The position numbers and the translations under genes were made by a program. This document shows positions 8,901 through 17,229 of a DNA stretch of 64,000 nt, piece by piece. Within the stretch, counting starts at the first letter, position 1, and every line of letters begins with the position of its first letter. The stretch comes from Saccharomonospora cyanea NA-134 (GTDB taxonomy: Bacteria; Actinomycetota; Actinomycetes; Mycobacteriales; Pseudonocardiaceae). The notes beneath the pieces were generated by a model that ran no database searches, had not been told where the DNA came from, and saw only the letters and a program-made list of their open reading frames with translations. Location: positions 496,001 through 560,000 of the forward strand of contig NZ_CM001440.1 of NCBI RefSeq assembly GCF_000244975.1, in the 5' to 3' direction.

Positions 8901-9979
8901 CGGTGCAGGGGTTGACCTACGGCGTGCACGTGGTGATCGCGTCGAACAGGTGGGCCGACATCCGACCGGCGATCAAGGACATGCTCGGCACGCGGTTCGA
9001 ACTGCGGCTCGGCGACCCCAGCGAATCCGACATCGACCGCAGGGTGGCCGTCAACGTGCCCGCCGGGCGTCCGGGGCGGGGGCTGACCCGCGACAAGCTG
9101 CACTTCCTCAGCGGCCTGCCCCGCATCGACGGTTCCAGCAACGACGCCGACGTCGGTGAAGGCGTGGCCGACGCGGTGAAGAAGATCTCGGGTGCGTGGA
9201 AGGGCAGGCACGCGCCGCAGGTGCGGCTGCTTCCCGACGTCATGCCGTACGAGGAGCTGCTGCTCCAGGACAAGCACAGGGACAGCAAGCTCATCCCCAT
9301 CGGTGTCGACGAGGACGAGCTCGCGCCTGTCTATCTGGACTTCAACGCCGATCCGCACTTCCTGGCCTACGCGGACGGGGAGTCGGGCAAGACGAACCTG
9401 TTGCGGCAGATCGTGCGGGGTATCACCGACCGGTACACCAAGAAGGAGGCCCTGCTCATCCTGGTGGACTACCGGCGCACCATGCTCGGCTTCGCCGACG
9501 GTGACCAGCTCCTCGGGTACGCGGTCTCGGCCAACCAGCTCGACGGCATGATGAAGGAGGTCGCGCAGTCGATGGCCAAGCGACTGCCCGGCCCCGACGT
9601 GACTCCGCAGCAGTTGAAGGACCGGTCGTGGTGGACCGGGCCGGAGCTGTTCGTGGTGGTCGACGACTACGACCTCGTGGCTACCTCGACCAACAACCCG
9701 CTGCGCCCGCTCGCCGAGTACCTCCCCCAGGCCAAGGACGTCGGCCTGCATGTGGTGGTCGCCCGCCGCACCGGTGGTGCCGCCCGTACCGGCATGGACC
9801 CGATCATCGGGAAGCTGAAGGAACTCGCCATGCCGGGCCTGGTGATGAACGGGTCGAAGGACGAGGGCCAGTTGCTCGGCAATGTGAAGGCGGGTCCCAT
9901 GCCGCCGGGACGCGGGTACTTCGTCAGCCGCAAGGTGGGTAAGAAGCTCATGCACGTCTCGTGGATCGCGCCTGAATGA
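5966..9979 (+). CDS. eccC: EccC, ESX-4-type FtsK/SpoIIIE ATPase (single chain)
   Basis: EccC is the motor ATPase of type VII secretion and binds WXG100 substrates. Two membrane helices lie near residues 37-80 (Met-rich). Three FtsK/SpoIIIE domains follow. Their Walker A motifs are GATGSGKSEF (about 482), GGPQSGKSTM (about 845) and ADGESGKTNL (about 1135). Walker B-like strands are LFIVVDEFSELL, AFLIVDGWRAL and LFVVVDDYDLV. At 1337 residues it is a fused EccCa-EccCb chain, as in ESX-2, -4 and -5. Domain 3 has an ESGKT loop, so all three sites could bind nucleotide. The GTG start at 5966 is preceded by AGAGGGG. A strong hairpin follows the gene. Confidence 0.96.
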   Translation: MSTLQFKRSPRLAAPRPPGGEVHLEPPPEVPRTIPGNIIMKLMPVVMVVAMLGMVAFMFMAGGAMGRSPFFLMMPLMMMMSMVGMFVGGGKGGQQKKAEMNEDRKDYLRYLGQMRDRAREAMIDQRASLEWVHPDPEALWSMASTRRMWERRQSDQDFLHLRVGRSSHRLATRLVPPQTGPVDELEPIATLALRRFVRAHSIVPDLPTQITLRGFAAVGMQGDKKLTRGLTRAMLAQLVTFHSPDDVLIGVATTGRAKEEWEWAKWLPHVQHPSLSDGIGQLRMMSGSLAQIEQWLDEELRDRQRFSRNATPAPDQPHIVIVLDDADVTGEEQILLEEGLVGVTLIDLSDSIGNLAARRGLRLVVEEERLGARSAGGVEWFGRPDTLSVVEVEALARKVSPYRMSTGAAEDSEEQPLLSNPSLLELLGIPGDPMTFDVQQAWRPRPVRDRYRVPFGVGEYGQPVELDIKEAAMEGMGPHGLCIGATGSGKSEFLRTLVLGMLATHSSTTLNFVLVDFKGGATFLGLDKAPHVSAVITNLADEVTLVDRMKDALAGEMNRRQEALKNGGNFKNVWEYEKARENGADLDPLPALFIVVDEFSELLSAKPDFIDLFVAIGRLGRSLQMHMLLASQRLEEGKLRGLDSHLSYRIGLKTFSAAESRAAIGVPDAFELPSVPGGGYLKYDTSTLVRFKASYVSGPYRPAGIKTAAPGAKVVRADKRPQLFVPDFVELPKEPEPVPEPVEQPKQPQSEEAVEPSELDVIVGRLVGQGPPAHEVWLPPLKEPNSLDTLLPNLNPTEDRGLSPVGFFGNGRLQVPLGIVDRPYEQRRDPLWADFSGGAGHGVVVGGPQSGKSTMLRTLIMSMALTHTPEEAQFYCIDLGGGTLAALEGLPHVGGVAVARREPDKARRIVAELTTLANEREARFGALGVDSMNDFRNRKRRGDITAEQDPFGDAFLIVDGWRALRDDFDELEPQITKLAVQGLTYGVHVVIASNRWADIRPAIKDMLGTRFELRLGDPSESDIDRRVAVNVPAGRPGRGLTRDKLHFLSGLPRIDGSSNDADVGEGVADAVKKISGAWKGRHAPQVRLLPDVMPYEELLLQDKHRDSKLIPIGVDEDELAPVYLDFNADPHFLAYADGESGKTNLLRQIVRGITDRYTKKEALLILVDYRRTMLGFADGDQLLGYAVSANQLDGMMKEVAQSMAKRLPGPDVTPQQLKDRSWWTGPELFVVVDDYDLVATSTNNPLRPLAEYLPQAKDVGLHVVVARRTGGAARTGMDPIIGKLKELAMPGLVMNGSKDEGQLLGNVKAGPMPPGRGYFVSRKVGKKLMHVSWIAPE

Positions 9980-9982
9980 GGT

Positions 9983-10022
9983 GGTGGCGTACGGTCGCCC
10001 GGTCCGGCGTCCGTACGCCACC
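9983..10022 (+). terminator. Hairpin after eccC
   Basis: A perfect 12-bp stem (GGTGGCGTACGG at 9983-9994 with CCGTACGCCACC at 10011-10022) and a 16-base loop directly follow the eccC stop. No T-run is present. It may attenuate rather than end transcription into the next gene. Confidence 0.65.
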
Positions 10023-10099
10023 ATGTTCTCTCGACACGATTCGGCGGACGGACTCCGACAAGGTGATGGGGTAGGCCCAACGACTGGCAGGAGCGGCTG

Positions 10100-12049
10100 G
10101 TGACACTGCGGGTGGCGGTGGACTTCGGGACATCGAGCACCTGTGTCGTCGCATCGGTTAACGGCCGCGAACCTCAGGTCGTGGTCGTGGACGGGCAGCC
10201 GCTCATGCCCTCGGCGGTGTACGCCGCGCAGGACGGCACGGTCTTCGTGGGGCAGGAAGCCGAGCGACAGGCAGCTGTCGACCCGTCGCGGTTCGAGCCG
10301 CATCCGAAGCGGCGTATCGACGAGGGCGAGCTGCTCCTCGGTGACACGGTCCTGAGCGTGGTGGACGTCGTGCACGCCGTGTTGCGGCGCGCGGTGTCGG
10401 AGGCACGCCGGATCGCGGGAAACGTCGAGGTCTCGCTGCTGGTACTGACCCATCCCGCGGAGTGGGGTGCGCTGCGTACCCGGCTGCTGCGGCAGGCGGC
10501 AGGGCGGTTGGCCCACGAGGTCGCGTTGGTTCCGGAGCCGGTGGCGGCCGCCGTATACCACGCGGCGACGTTCGCTCCGGCTGAGGTGAACCAGGAGCGA
10601 ACCGTCGAGTTCAGCGGCCGCCCCGGCGACGCCATGGCGGTGCTGGATCTCGGGGGCGGCACCGTCGACGTCAGCGTGGTACGGCGTGCGCAACTCAACG
10701 GGCAGAACCGGTTCGAGGTGCTGGCGACGCGTGGAGACCCGAGTTTCGGCGGTGCGGACATCGACCAAGCCCTGCTGGAACACGTCGGATCGCTGGTGTC
10801 CAAGGCCGACCCGGCTGCCTGGGAGCAGCTCGTGCAGGGACGCGAGCTGGCCGACCGGCGCCGCCGACGCGTGTTGAGGCAGGACGTTCGGGGCGCCAAG
10901 GAGACGTTGTCACGGCACGCGTACACCGACGTGCCGATGCCGCCGCCGTTCGCGGACGCTCACGTGACGCGTGAGGACCTGGAACAGCTTGTGCGGACGC
11001 CGTTGGGACGGGCCGCCGAACTCGCGAGAGCGACGATCGAGGAAGCGGGACTGCGCCCGCAGCAGTTGACAGCCATCTTCCTCGTCGGCGGGTCGAGCCG
11101 GATTCCGATGGTGTCGAGGCTCGTGCACGAGCGGACGGGAGTGGTCCCCACCTCGCTCGACCAGCCGGAAACCGTCGTCGCCCGCGGTGCACTGCGCGCG
11201 GTGCAGCTGCTGCCCGACCGGACGGGAGTGTTGCCGGGCACCATGGCCGCGCGTTTCGCGGGCAAAACGTTGCCGCAGAGCGATCACCGCACCGAAGTCG
11301 TGGCCAAGCCCGGGGGATCGCCGGGGCAGAGGGGTCAGCAGAACGTCGGCCGAGCGCCGATGCCCGCACCGAGGGCCCCCGGCCCCGCGAGCCGGCCACC
11401 TGCTCCGAGAGGACCACTGCTCGCGCCGCCGTCTCCGCCTCGGGGACAACCGATGCCGGCGTCGTCTCACGCCATGCCGCCGCCCGGGCAGACCGGTGTC
11501 CGGAGGCGGAACCGTATCGCGATCGCGGCCGTGGTGACCGTGTTGGCGCTCGTGGCCACCGTGGTGGCGTTGACGCTCGCCATCGCCGAAGGAGGCGACC
11601 AGCCGGAGTCACAGGGGCGCACCTACGCGCAGTACTCGTACAAGTTCGTCGCTCCGGACGACTGGACGCAGACGGGTGACAACGTCGAGGCCCGGCAGGT
11701 GGTCGTGAAGCCGCAGGAGGCCCAGACCCCCGCCGACGACGATCTCGTGGTGGTCCAGGAGATCGTGTTGCCGTACGACGGCGGGGCGCAACGACAGCGT
11801 TTGGCCCGCGAACTTCGTGAGCTGACGAGCTCGAACCCCGGCGTCTACTCCGACTTCTCGGAGCACTACGAGTACGCGGACCGCGACGTCATCCATTACC
11901 GGGAGGACAAACCCGCCGCCACGGTGCACTGGTACGTCCTCGCGCACGGCACCGCGCAGGTGAGCGTCGGTTGTCAGGAAGCGCAGGTGCCAGCGCGGGT
12001 CCGTGTCGCCTGCGAGCAGATCGTCCGCACGCTCGAGTTCACCAACTGA
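10100..12049 (+). CDS. Hsp70-like type VII secretion-associated protein (Rv3446c family)
   Basis: Residues 1 to about 370 form an actin/Hsp70-type ATPase. Phosphate-1 is VAVDFGTSSTCVV, phosphate-2 is VLDLGGGTVDVSVV and the adenosine motif is FLVGGSSRIPMV. A Pro-rich linker, a membrane helix (about 471-492) and a roughly 150-residue extracytoplasmic domain follow, the last matching the type VII secretion-associated family seen beside ESX-4. It occupies the position of Rv3446c between eccC4 and the esx genes. Its role is not established; a chaperone-like or assembly role is inferred. The Hsp70 substrate-binding domain appears to be replaced by the linker and membrane anchor. The GTG start at 10100 has GGCAGGAG upstream. 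Confidence 0.85.
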   Translation: MTLRVAVDFGTSSTCVVASVNGREPQVVVVDGQPLMPSAVYAAQDGTVFVGQEAERQAAVDPSRFEPHPKRRIDEGELLLGDTVLSVVDVVHAVLRRAVSEARRIAGNVEVSLLVLTHPAEWGALRTRLLRQAAGRLAHEVALVPEPVAAAVYHAATFAPAEVNQERTVEFSGRPGDAMAVLDLGGGTVDVSVVRRAQLNGQNRFEVLATRGDPSFGGADIDQALLEHVGSLVSKADPAAWEQLVQGRELADRRRRRVLRQDVRGAKETLSRHAYTDVPMPPPFADAHVTREDLEQLVRTPLGRAAELARATIEEAGLRPQQLTAIFLVGGSSRIPMVSRLVHERTGVVPTSLDQPETVVARGALRAVQLLPDRTGVLPGTMAARFAGKTLPQSDHRTEVVAKPGGSPGQRGQQNVGRAPMPAPRAPGPASRPPAPRGPLLAPPSPPRGQPMPASSHAMPPPGQTGVRRRNRIAIAAVVTVLALVATVVALTLAIAEGGDQPESQGRTYAQYSYKFVAPDDWTQTGDNVEARQVVVKPQEAQTPADDDLVVVQEIVLPYDGGAQRQRLARELRELTSSNPGVYSDFSEHYEYADRDVIHYREDKPAATVHWYVLAHGTAQVSVGCQEAQVPARVRVACEQIVRTLEFTN

Positions 12050-12059
12050 CGGCTTCTAC

Positions 12060-12085
12060 GTCGTGTTTAGCGGGCAAAATCCGGT
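12060..12085. repeat. 26-bp palindromic repeat copy (core 12070)
   Basis: This single copy (TCGTGTTTAGCGGGCAAAAT) begins 11 bases after the stop of the Hsp70-like gene. The rest of the interval to 12243 should hold the promoter of the esx pair. Confidence 0.75.
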
Positions 12086-12243
12086 GTGGGGGCCGCAGTT
12101 CCCACAGGTTCCTGGGTTCACGTTCACGCTCGCAACTACTTGGCCATTTTGGGCGACAACGCGGAACCGGGCATGGCACTGTCTCCGTCGTAGAGCCAGT
12201 ACGAACGAAGTACGGCACCCACGAGCGAAGGGGGTAACACCCG

Positions 12244-12561
12244 ATGGCAGGCGGTTTCACCGGGACACCGGAGCAGTTCCAGCAGGCTTACCAGGACGTC
12301 GACCAGATCAAGGCGTCGATGGACCAGAACCTCAACCAGCTCCGCAGCAACATCGAGGCGACCCAGGCCGGCTGGCAGGGCGAGGCGGCGAAGGCCTTCC
12401 AGAACGTGATGGCCGCCTTCGACGAGAAGAACCGCAAGCTGAACGAGGCGCTCGCCAACATCGGTGAGCTGCTCCAGCAGTCCGGTGTGAAGTACCAGCA
12501 GGCGGAAGAGGAGCAGAACGCCGCGATCAGCAACATCGGCAACGCGCTCGGCGGCCTCTGA
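12244..12561 (+). CDS. WXG100 protein, ESX-4-type substrate (EsxU/EsxT-like)
   Basis: This is a 105-residue helical hairpin protein of the WXG100 family, secreted as a heterodimer by ESX systems. WQG lies in the turn (TQAGWQGEAAKAF). The C-terminal helix carries YQQAE, matching the YxxxD/E secretion signal. The two helices are amphipathic, with no signal peptide or cysteine. ATG 12244 has AAGGGGG upstream at good spacing. The second WXG100 gene starts 51 bases downstream, matching the esxU-esxT arrangement of mycobacterial ESX-4. Which of the two each gene corresponds to cannot be decided here. Confidence 0.94.
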   Translation: MAGGFTGTPEQFQQAYQDVDQIKASMDQNLNQLRSNIEATQAGWQGEAAKAFQNVMAAFDEKNRKLNEALANIGELLQQSGVKYQQAEEEQNAAISNIGNALGGL

Positions 12562-12612
12562 TCCACTGCAATCCTCGACCATCCACAGACTTTTCACTGA
12601 ACGGGAGGAACA

Positions 12613-12900
12613 ATGCCGAACGGCATCGTCGTTGATTACGCCACCATCCACACCGCGGCTGAGGACTGCCAGCGCACCGGTTCGGAGCTGGAGGCCCTGT
12701 TCGAGGACCTCAAGTCCCGGCTGGCCCCGCTCGTCGACTCCTGGAGCGGTGACGCCATGGAGGCGTGGCAGCAGTGCCAGAACGAGTGGAACCAGTCGCT
12801 CGACGAAATGAAGCAGGTCCTGGCTCAGATCGCCACCGCTCTGCCGCAGATCGCCGACGGCTACCAGTCCACCGACAAGAGCATCCAGGGCATGTTCTGA
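12613..12900 (+). CDS. WXG100 protein, partner of the preceding one
   Basis: This 95-residue WXG100 protein has WSG in the turn (VDSWSGDAMEAW) and YQSTD near the C-terminus, again fitting YxxxD/E. Each partner thus carries a candidate secretion signal, whereas often only one of a WXG100 pair does. It has one Cys in helix 1 (AAEDCQRT) and one in helix 2 (WQQCQNEW), which could pair. The ATG is preceded by CGGGAGGAACA. A strong terminator follows, so the esx operon ends here. Confidence 0.94.
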   Translation: MPNGIVVDYATIHTAAEDCQRTGSELEALFEDLKSRLAPLVDSWSGDAMEAWQQCQNEWNQSLDEMKQVLAQIATALPQIADGYQSTDKSIQGMF

Positions 12901-12916
12901 TCCTGGACACGACGAA

Positions 12917-12949
12917 CCGGGCTTGCCACGGCAGGCCCGGTTTTTTTTT
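12917..12949 (+). terminator. Rho-independent terminator of the esx operon
   Basis: A 10-bp stem with one G-U pair (CCGGGCTTGC with GCAGGCCCGG) and a CACG loop is followed by nine T. This is the most canonical terminator in the window. It also lies between convergent genes. Confidence 0.94.
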
Positions 12950-12960
12950 CGTGCCGTTGA

Positions 12961-13464
12961 TCAGTGGGGCGCACCGACCTCGTACTGGGGCTTGTCGTTG
13001 AGGATGCGGATGCTGACGGTCCTCTGCCTGCCGGCCACGTCGACCGTGCAGTCGAACGTGTGCCCGGTGGTGATCTGCTGGTCCTCCGGACAGCTGACGT
13101 TGCTGACGTCGTGCTCGCCGTAACTCTCCCGCAGGACGGTGGTGACGCCCTCATGCAGTGAGGCCTGGTCGAGCACGTCGCCGGAGAAGACACCGCTGAA
13201 CCACGCGGCGGCTCCGCCACCTGCCAACAGCACGAGCGCGGTGGCCCCGATGATCCACGGCTTGCGTGACCTGGCACGTTTCGCGGGCGAATTGCCGTCG
13301 AACGCACCGAACCCGCCGTACTCGGACGCGAAGGACCCTCCGAACGCCGGAGTCGCCTGCGGGGGCGCGGCGTAGGGGTGCGGCTGTTGCGGGACCTGCC
13401 CGCTGGGAGGTCCCTGCGGGCCTTGCGGCTGCCACCACTGAGGCGCGCCGGGTGGCTGTGTCAT
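12961..13464 (-). CDS. DUF4333-like membrane-anchored protein
   Basis: The N-terminus is cytosolic, about 70 residues, rich in Pro, Gln and Gly. A basic stretch (KRARSRKPW) and one membrane helix (about 69-92) follow. The outer domain of about 75 residues has two cysteines (VSCPEDQQ and FDCTVDVAG) and the motif TTGHTFDCTV, which is typical of DUF4333 proteins of actinobacteria. These are cell-envelope proteins of unknown role. It lies convergent to the esx pair and 39 bases downstream of the lipoprotein gene on the same strand. The mycobacterial ESX-4 locus lacks both genes here. Confidence 0.7.
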   Translation of the reverse strand: MTQPPGAPQWWQPQGPQGPPSGQVPQQPHPYAAPPQATPAFGGSFASEYGGFGAFDGNSPAKRARSRKPWIIGATALVLLAGGGAAAWFSGVFSGDVLDQASLHEGVTTVLRESYGEHDVSNVSCPEDQQITTGHTFDCTVDVAGRQRTVSIRILNDKPQYEVGAPH

Positions 13465-13503
13465 GTGTCTTCCTCGTGTGCTCGTCCGGACTGCCTGTAC
13501 AGC

Positions 13504-14391
13504 TCACTCACGACTGCTGGTGATCTCGGCCATTCGGTCGTAGAACTCGTCGATCTCCTTGTCGGTGGTGAGCTCGGTCACCTCGTCGGGAGACGGCACG
13601 GCGGGGATCTCGTGCTCGGTCGGCGGTTCGAGGACCTCGTAGTGCTGCTTGATCTCGACCTCGTTGCCGTTGTCGGCCAGCAGGCCGTTCATCTCGATCT
13701 CTTTCAGATCGCCCTCGGGGCTGAGCAGGATGCGGGTGTCGATCACCTTGTCGAGCAGCGACTCCGGGATCTCCTCCAGCAGCCAGTCGGGGAGCACGAC
13801 GATTCGCTCCTCCAGGAAGATCCGCAGCGGCATGCCGATGGTGAGTTCCGTGCTGCCGTCGGCGAGGCTCTTCGCGGCCTTGTCCACCTCGGTGCTCTCC
13901 ATGGAGCGGTTGACCGCGGTGAAGATCTTGCAGACGGTGAGGTATCCGCCCCAGAAGCAGATGTCGAGCCCCTGACCGCTGTACGGCATCGACACCCACG
14001 GTGTCGGAGCGAGTGACTCGTAGTCGGGGCCGAGCAGGGTGTACTCGACGTCGCTGCCCGCGGGCAGGAGGAAGTCGCGGTAGTCGGCGGAGTTCCGGTT
14101 GGAGTGGTTCTTGTAGAAGCGCGTGGGGGGACTTCCGACCTGGATGGCCGTCACCGTGTTGTCACTCTTGAGCTCGCCGACGCGCATGAACGAGCGGAGC
14201 CTGCTCTTGCGAGGTTCGTTCTCGCCGAGGTCGTCGGCCAGCCGTTCGAGTGTGGAGGAGAACTTCGTTCCGACGTATTTCGCAACGCCGTCACCGTCCG
14301 GAATCGGTTCGCCCACGCGTCCGGTGGCGCAGCCGGCAGCGAGCAACAGAACGGCACCCAGTGCGACGACTCTGCGCAGTCGTTGTCTCAT
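13504..14391 (-). CDS. Putative lipoprotein of unknown function
   Basis: A clear lipoprotein signal is present: basic start RQRLRR, hydrophobic stretch and lipobox LLAAGC with Cys21 as the acylation site. The mature protein (about 275 residues) is acidic, with no domain I recognise. Two cysteines (DICFWGG and VCKIF) could form a disulfide. The hydrophobic MPYSGQG...GGYLTVCKIF region resembles substrate-binding lipoproteins only loosely. It is divergent from rplM. The proximity to ESX genes may be incidental. Confidence 0.75.
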   Translation of the reverse strand: MRQRLRRVVALGAVLLLAAGCATGRVGEPIPDGDGVAKYVGTKFSSTLERLADDLGENEPRKSRLRSFMRVGELKSDNTVTAIQVGSPPTRFYKNHSNRNSADYRDFLLPAGSDVEYTLLGPDYESLAPTPWVSMPYSGQGLDICFWGGYLTVCKIFTAVNRSMESTEVDKAAKSLADGSTELTIGMPLRIFLEERIVVLPDWLLEEIPESLLDKVIDTRILLSPEGDLKEIEMNGLLADNGNEVEIKQHYEVLEPPTEHEIPAVPSPDEVTELTTDKEIDEFYDRMAEITSSRE

Positions 14392-14576
14392 TGTCCATCC
14401 CCCTGGGGTGTCATGTCGGCGCGCTGGGGGAGAGATTAGTATGTCCGACGGTGCGGACCCCCGGGTTCACCCTCTTCTCGGCGACCGGGTATCTTCACTT
14501 GTTGTTGTGCGCGCACGAGCGGCACGCGCCAAGCCTGCATTGACCCACAAGCAACAGTTGACGACGAGGTAGACCC

Positions 14577-15029
14577 TTGCCCACGTACAGCCCTAAGCCC
14601 GGCGATGTCACTCGTGCCTGGCACGTGATCGACGCCGAGGATGTCGTGCTCGGCCGGCTGGCGACCGAGGTCGCTACGCTGCTGCGCGGCAAGCACAAGC
14701 CCACCTACGCCCCGCACGTGGACACCGGTGACTTCGTCATCATCGTCAATGCTGACAAGGTGGCGCTCACCGGTAACAAGCGCGAGCAGAAGTTCGCGTA
14801 CCGGCACAGCGGTTACCCCGGTGGTCTGCGTAAGCGCTCGTTCGGCGAGCTGCTCGAGACCCGCCCGGAGCGACTGGTCGAGAAGGTCGTGAAGGGCATG
14901 CTGCCGAAGAACAAGTTGGGCCGCGCCCAGGCGAAGAAGCTCAAGGTCTACGCCGGGCCGGAGCACCCTCACGCCGCGCAGAAGCCCCAGCCGCACGAGA
15001 TCACCAAGATCGCTCAGGTGACCCAGTGA
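14577..15029 (+). CDS. rplM: 50S ribosomal protein L13
   Basis: This protein is an early-assembling protein of the large ribosomal subunit. It begins [19 protein letters not shown] and carries the L13 signatures [20 protein letters not shown] and [18 protein letters not shown]. Its 150 residues match the usual actinobacterial length. Translation begins at TTG 14577, preceded by GAGGT at 14564-14568; no ATG or GTG fits the conserved N-terminus. The stop overlaps the rpsI start. The 185 bases upstream contain its promoter and separate it from the divergent lipoprotein gene. Confidence 0.98.
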   Translation: MPTYSPKPGDVTRAWHVIDAEDVVLGRLATEVATLLRGKHKPTYAPHVDTGDFVIIVNADKVALTGNKREQKFAYRHSGYPGGLRKRSFGELLETRPERLVEKVVKGMLPKNKLGRAQAKKLKVYAGPEHPHAAQKPQPHEITKIAQVTQ

Positions 15030-15514
15030 GTGAGGAACAGTCTGTGACCAGCACCGAGACCGAGGCCGCCTACGACGCGGTCGTGACCAGCGAGACGCCT
15101 GCCGCACCGAAGCCGTCTCGGGCTGCCGGTGGTACCGCGCAGACGGTCGGCCGTCGCAAGGAGGCGGTCGTCCGGGTGCGCATGGTTCCCGGTAGCGGCG
15201 AGTTCAAGCTCAACGGCAAGAGCCTCGAGGAGTACTTCCCGAACAAGGTTCACCAGCAGCTGATCCGCGAGCCGCTGGTCACCGTCGAGAAGCCCGAGTC
15301 GTTCGACATCCACGCCAACCTCGACGGTGGCGGGATCTCCGGCCAGGCAGGCGCGCTCCGGCTCGCCATCGCGCGGGCGCTCGCCCAGATCGACGGCGAC
15401 GACCGCCCCGCGCTGAAGAAGGCCGGGTTCCTGACGCGTGACGCTCGTGCCACCGAGCGTAAGAAGTACGGTCTCAAGAAGGCCCGCAAGGCGCCGCAGT
15501 ACAGCAAGCGCTGA
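15026..15514 (+). CDS. rpsI: 30S ribosomal protein S9
   Basis: S9 binds the 3' domain of 16S rRNA, and its C-terminal tail reaches the P-site tRNA. The family signature is [37 protein letters not shown] and the invariant tail ending QYSKR. A poorly conserved 38-residue acidic N-terminal extension precedes the domain, as in other actinobacteria. The GTG at 15026 overlaps the rplM stop by four bases (GTGA), which implies translational coupling. A strong terminator follows. Confidence 0.98.
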   Translation: MSEEQSVTSTETEAAYDAVVTSETPAAPKPSRAAGGTAQTVGRRKEAVVRVRMVPGSGEFKLNGKSLEEYFPNKVHQQLIREPLVTVEKPESFDIHANLDGGGISGQAGALRLAIARALAQIDGDDRPALKKAGFLTRDARATERKKYGLKKARKAPQYSKR

Positions 15515-15526
15515 TCCGAGTTTCAT

Positions 15527-15567
15527 CCGAACGCCCATCCGCTCGCCGGGTGGGCGTTCGGCTTTTT
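15527..15567 (+). terminator. Rho-independent terminator of rplM-rpsI
   Basis: An 11-bp perfect stem (CCGAACGCCCA with TGGGCGTTCGG) and a 13-base loop are followed by GC and then five T, 13 bases after the rpsI stop. Confidence 0.92.
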
Positions 15568-15588
15568 GTGGGAGTCCGTGTGGCGCCG

Positions 15589-15656
15589 ACCGCGTTCAGC
15601 CCGCGAAAGATGGTCGGGGCGGGCATCGTCACCGTGTTTAGCGGACTGAATACGGT
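15589..15656. repeat. Opposed pair of the 26-bp repeat, cores 42 bp apart (15599, 15641)
   Basis: The first copy has core GCCCGC and the second GCGGAC (one change), separated by a 16-base GC-rich linker. The pair fills much of the gap between the rpsI terminator and glmM. Confidence 0.85.
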
Positions 15657-15749
15657 CGGGTGGCTGGTGCGGACACGGGCGTGCATCGTGGAATCGCTAG
15701 GTTGTTCTGGTCGGTTCGCTTTGCTCGCGATGACGGAGGTCGACGGATA

Positions 15750-17084
15750 ATGGCTCGCCTATTCGGCACGGACGGGGTTCGCGGCCTCGCCAACGACGAG
15801 CTCACCCCCGAGCTGGCTCTGGCGGTCGCCGCCAGTTCGGCGCGGGTGCTCGCCGCCCACGACCGCTCCCACCGGCCGTTGGCGGTCGTCGGCAGGGACC
15901 CGAGGGCGAGCGGTGAAATGCTGGAGGCTGCCGTTGTCGCCGGGCTGACGTCGGCGGGCGCGGACGTGCTGCGGTTGGGTGTCCTCCCCACACCTGCGGT
16001 CGCTCATCTTGTCACCGAGCTGTCCGCCGACCTCGGTGTGATGATCTCGGCCTCCCACAATCCGATGCCCGACAACGGCATCAAGCTGTTCGGTGAGGGC
16101 GGGCACAAGCTGCCCGACGGCATCGAGGACGAGATTCAACTCGGGTTGAACGCGCCGGGGCCCCGTCCGACCGGTGCCCAGATCGGCCGCGTCTCGGACG
16201 TCACCGACGCCGTCGACCGCTACGTCGCCCACCTGCTGGACACCACACCGACGTCGCTGGCCGGTCTCCGCATCGTCGTGGACTGCGCCAACGGCGCGTC
16301 CTCCGTCGCCGCCCCCGAGGCGTACCGGAAAGCGGGCGCGGAGGTGATCGCCCTCCATGCCGAACCGGATGGCGTGAACATCAACGACGGGTGCGGTTCC
16401 ACACACCCTGAGGTCCTGGCTGCCGCGGTGGTGGAGCACGGCGCCGACCTGGGTATCGCCCACGACGGCGACGCGGACCGCTGCCTCGCGGTGGACGCCG
16501 ACGGCCGCCTCGTCGACGGCGACCAGATCATGGCCGTCCTCGCCGTCGGCATGGCCGAGGCGGGCGAGCTTGCCGGTGACACTCTCGTCGCCACGGTGAT
16601 GAGCAACCTCGGTCTGCACCTGGCGATGAAGGAGCACGGGATCACGGTGCGCACCACGGCGGTCGGCGACCGTTACGTTCTCGAGGAGTTGCGGGCCGGT
16701 GGCTACGCGCTCGGTGGGGAGCAGTCAGGGCACGTCGTGTTGCCGGAGTACGCCACCACCGGTGACGGCCTGCTCACCGCGTTGCGGCTGCTGAGTCGGA
16801 TGTCGGAGACCGGCAGGTCGCTGCGTGAACTGGCGGCGGTGATGCGCAGGTTGCCGCAGGTGCTGGTCAACGTACCGGTCACGGACAAGAACACCGTGGC
16901 TGACGCGCCCGCGGTGAAGGACGCCGTTGCGTCGGTGACGGCCGAACTGGGTGACGAGGGCAGGGTGCTCCTGCGCCCGTCGGGAACCGAACAGCTGATC
17001 AGGGTGATGGTGGAGGCCCCGGACGCCGACACCGCGCAGGTGGCCGCCGACCGGCTCGCCGGTGTCGTCGCCTCGGTGGGGTGA
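15750..17084 (+). CDS. glmM: Phosphoglucosamine mutase
   Basis: GlmM converts glucosamine-6-phosphate to glucosamine-1-phosphate for UDP-GlcNAc and peptidoglycan. It follows the GlmS reaction; glmS lies 4.5 kb downstream. It begins [11 protein letters not shown]. The phosphoserine loop is [13 protein letters not shown], the metal-binding loop is [12 protein letters not shown], the sugar-binding loop is GGEQSGH and the phosphate-binding loop is [14 protein letters not shown]. Its 444 residues match the family. ATG 15750 has GGAGG upstream; the frame extends further up but without conservation. Confidence 0.97.
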   Translation: MARLFGTDGVRGLANDELTPELALAVAASSARVLAAHDRSHRPLAVVGRDPRASGEMLEAAVVAGLTSAGADVLRLGVLPTPAVAHLVTELSADLGVMISASHNPMPDNGIKLFGEGGHKLPDGIEDEIQLGLNAPGPRPTGAQIGRVSDVTDAVDRYVAHLLDTTPTSLAGLRIVVDCANGASSVAAPEAYRKAGAEVIALHAEPDGVNINDGCGSTHPEVLAAAVVEHGADLGIAHDGDADRCLAVDADGRLVDGDQIMAVLAVGMAEAGELAGDTLVATVMSNLGLHLAMKEHGITVRTTAVGDRYVLEELRAGGYALGGEQSGHVVLPEYATTGDGLLTALRLLSRMSETGRSLRELAAVMRRLPQVLVNVPVTDKNTVADAPAVKDAVASVTAELGDEGRVLLRPSGTEQLIRVMVEAPDADTAQVAADRLAGVVASVG

Positions 17085-17229
17085 GCCAGGCCGCCTGGAC
17101 GGCTTCCTCTGAAGGAAAGCGGCAATCGACCCCGTGGTCCGCTGGTCAATAGGTAACCTCTTCGTGTGGCTGTGATGTGCAATATCGCAGCAGTAGGCAA
17201 GTCGTCGAGAGAGCACGCGAGGGGGCACC

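Noticed and set aside
4349-10783. A 2144-codon open frame on the minus strand
   Set aside because: Only its last 464 codons are eccD. The rest is antisense to eccC and the Hsp70-like gene, where high GC keeps stops rare. The ribosome binding site and ubiquitin-like domain fix the eccD start at 5743.
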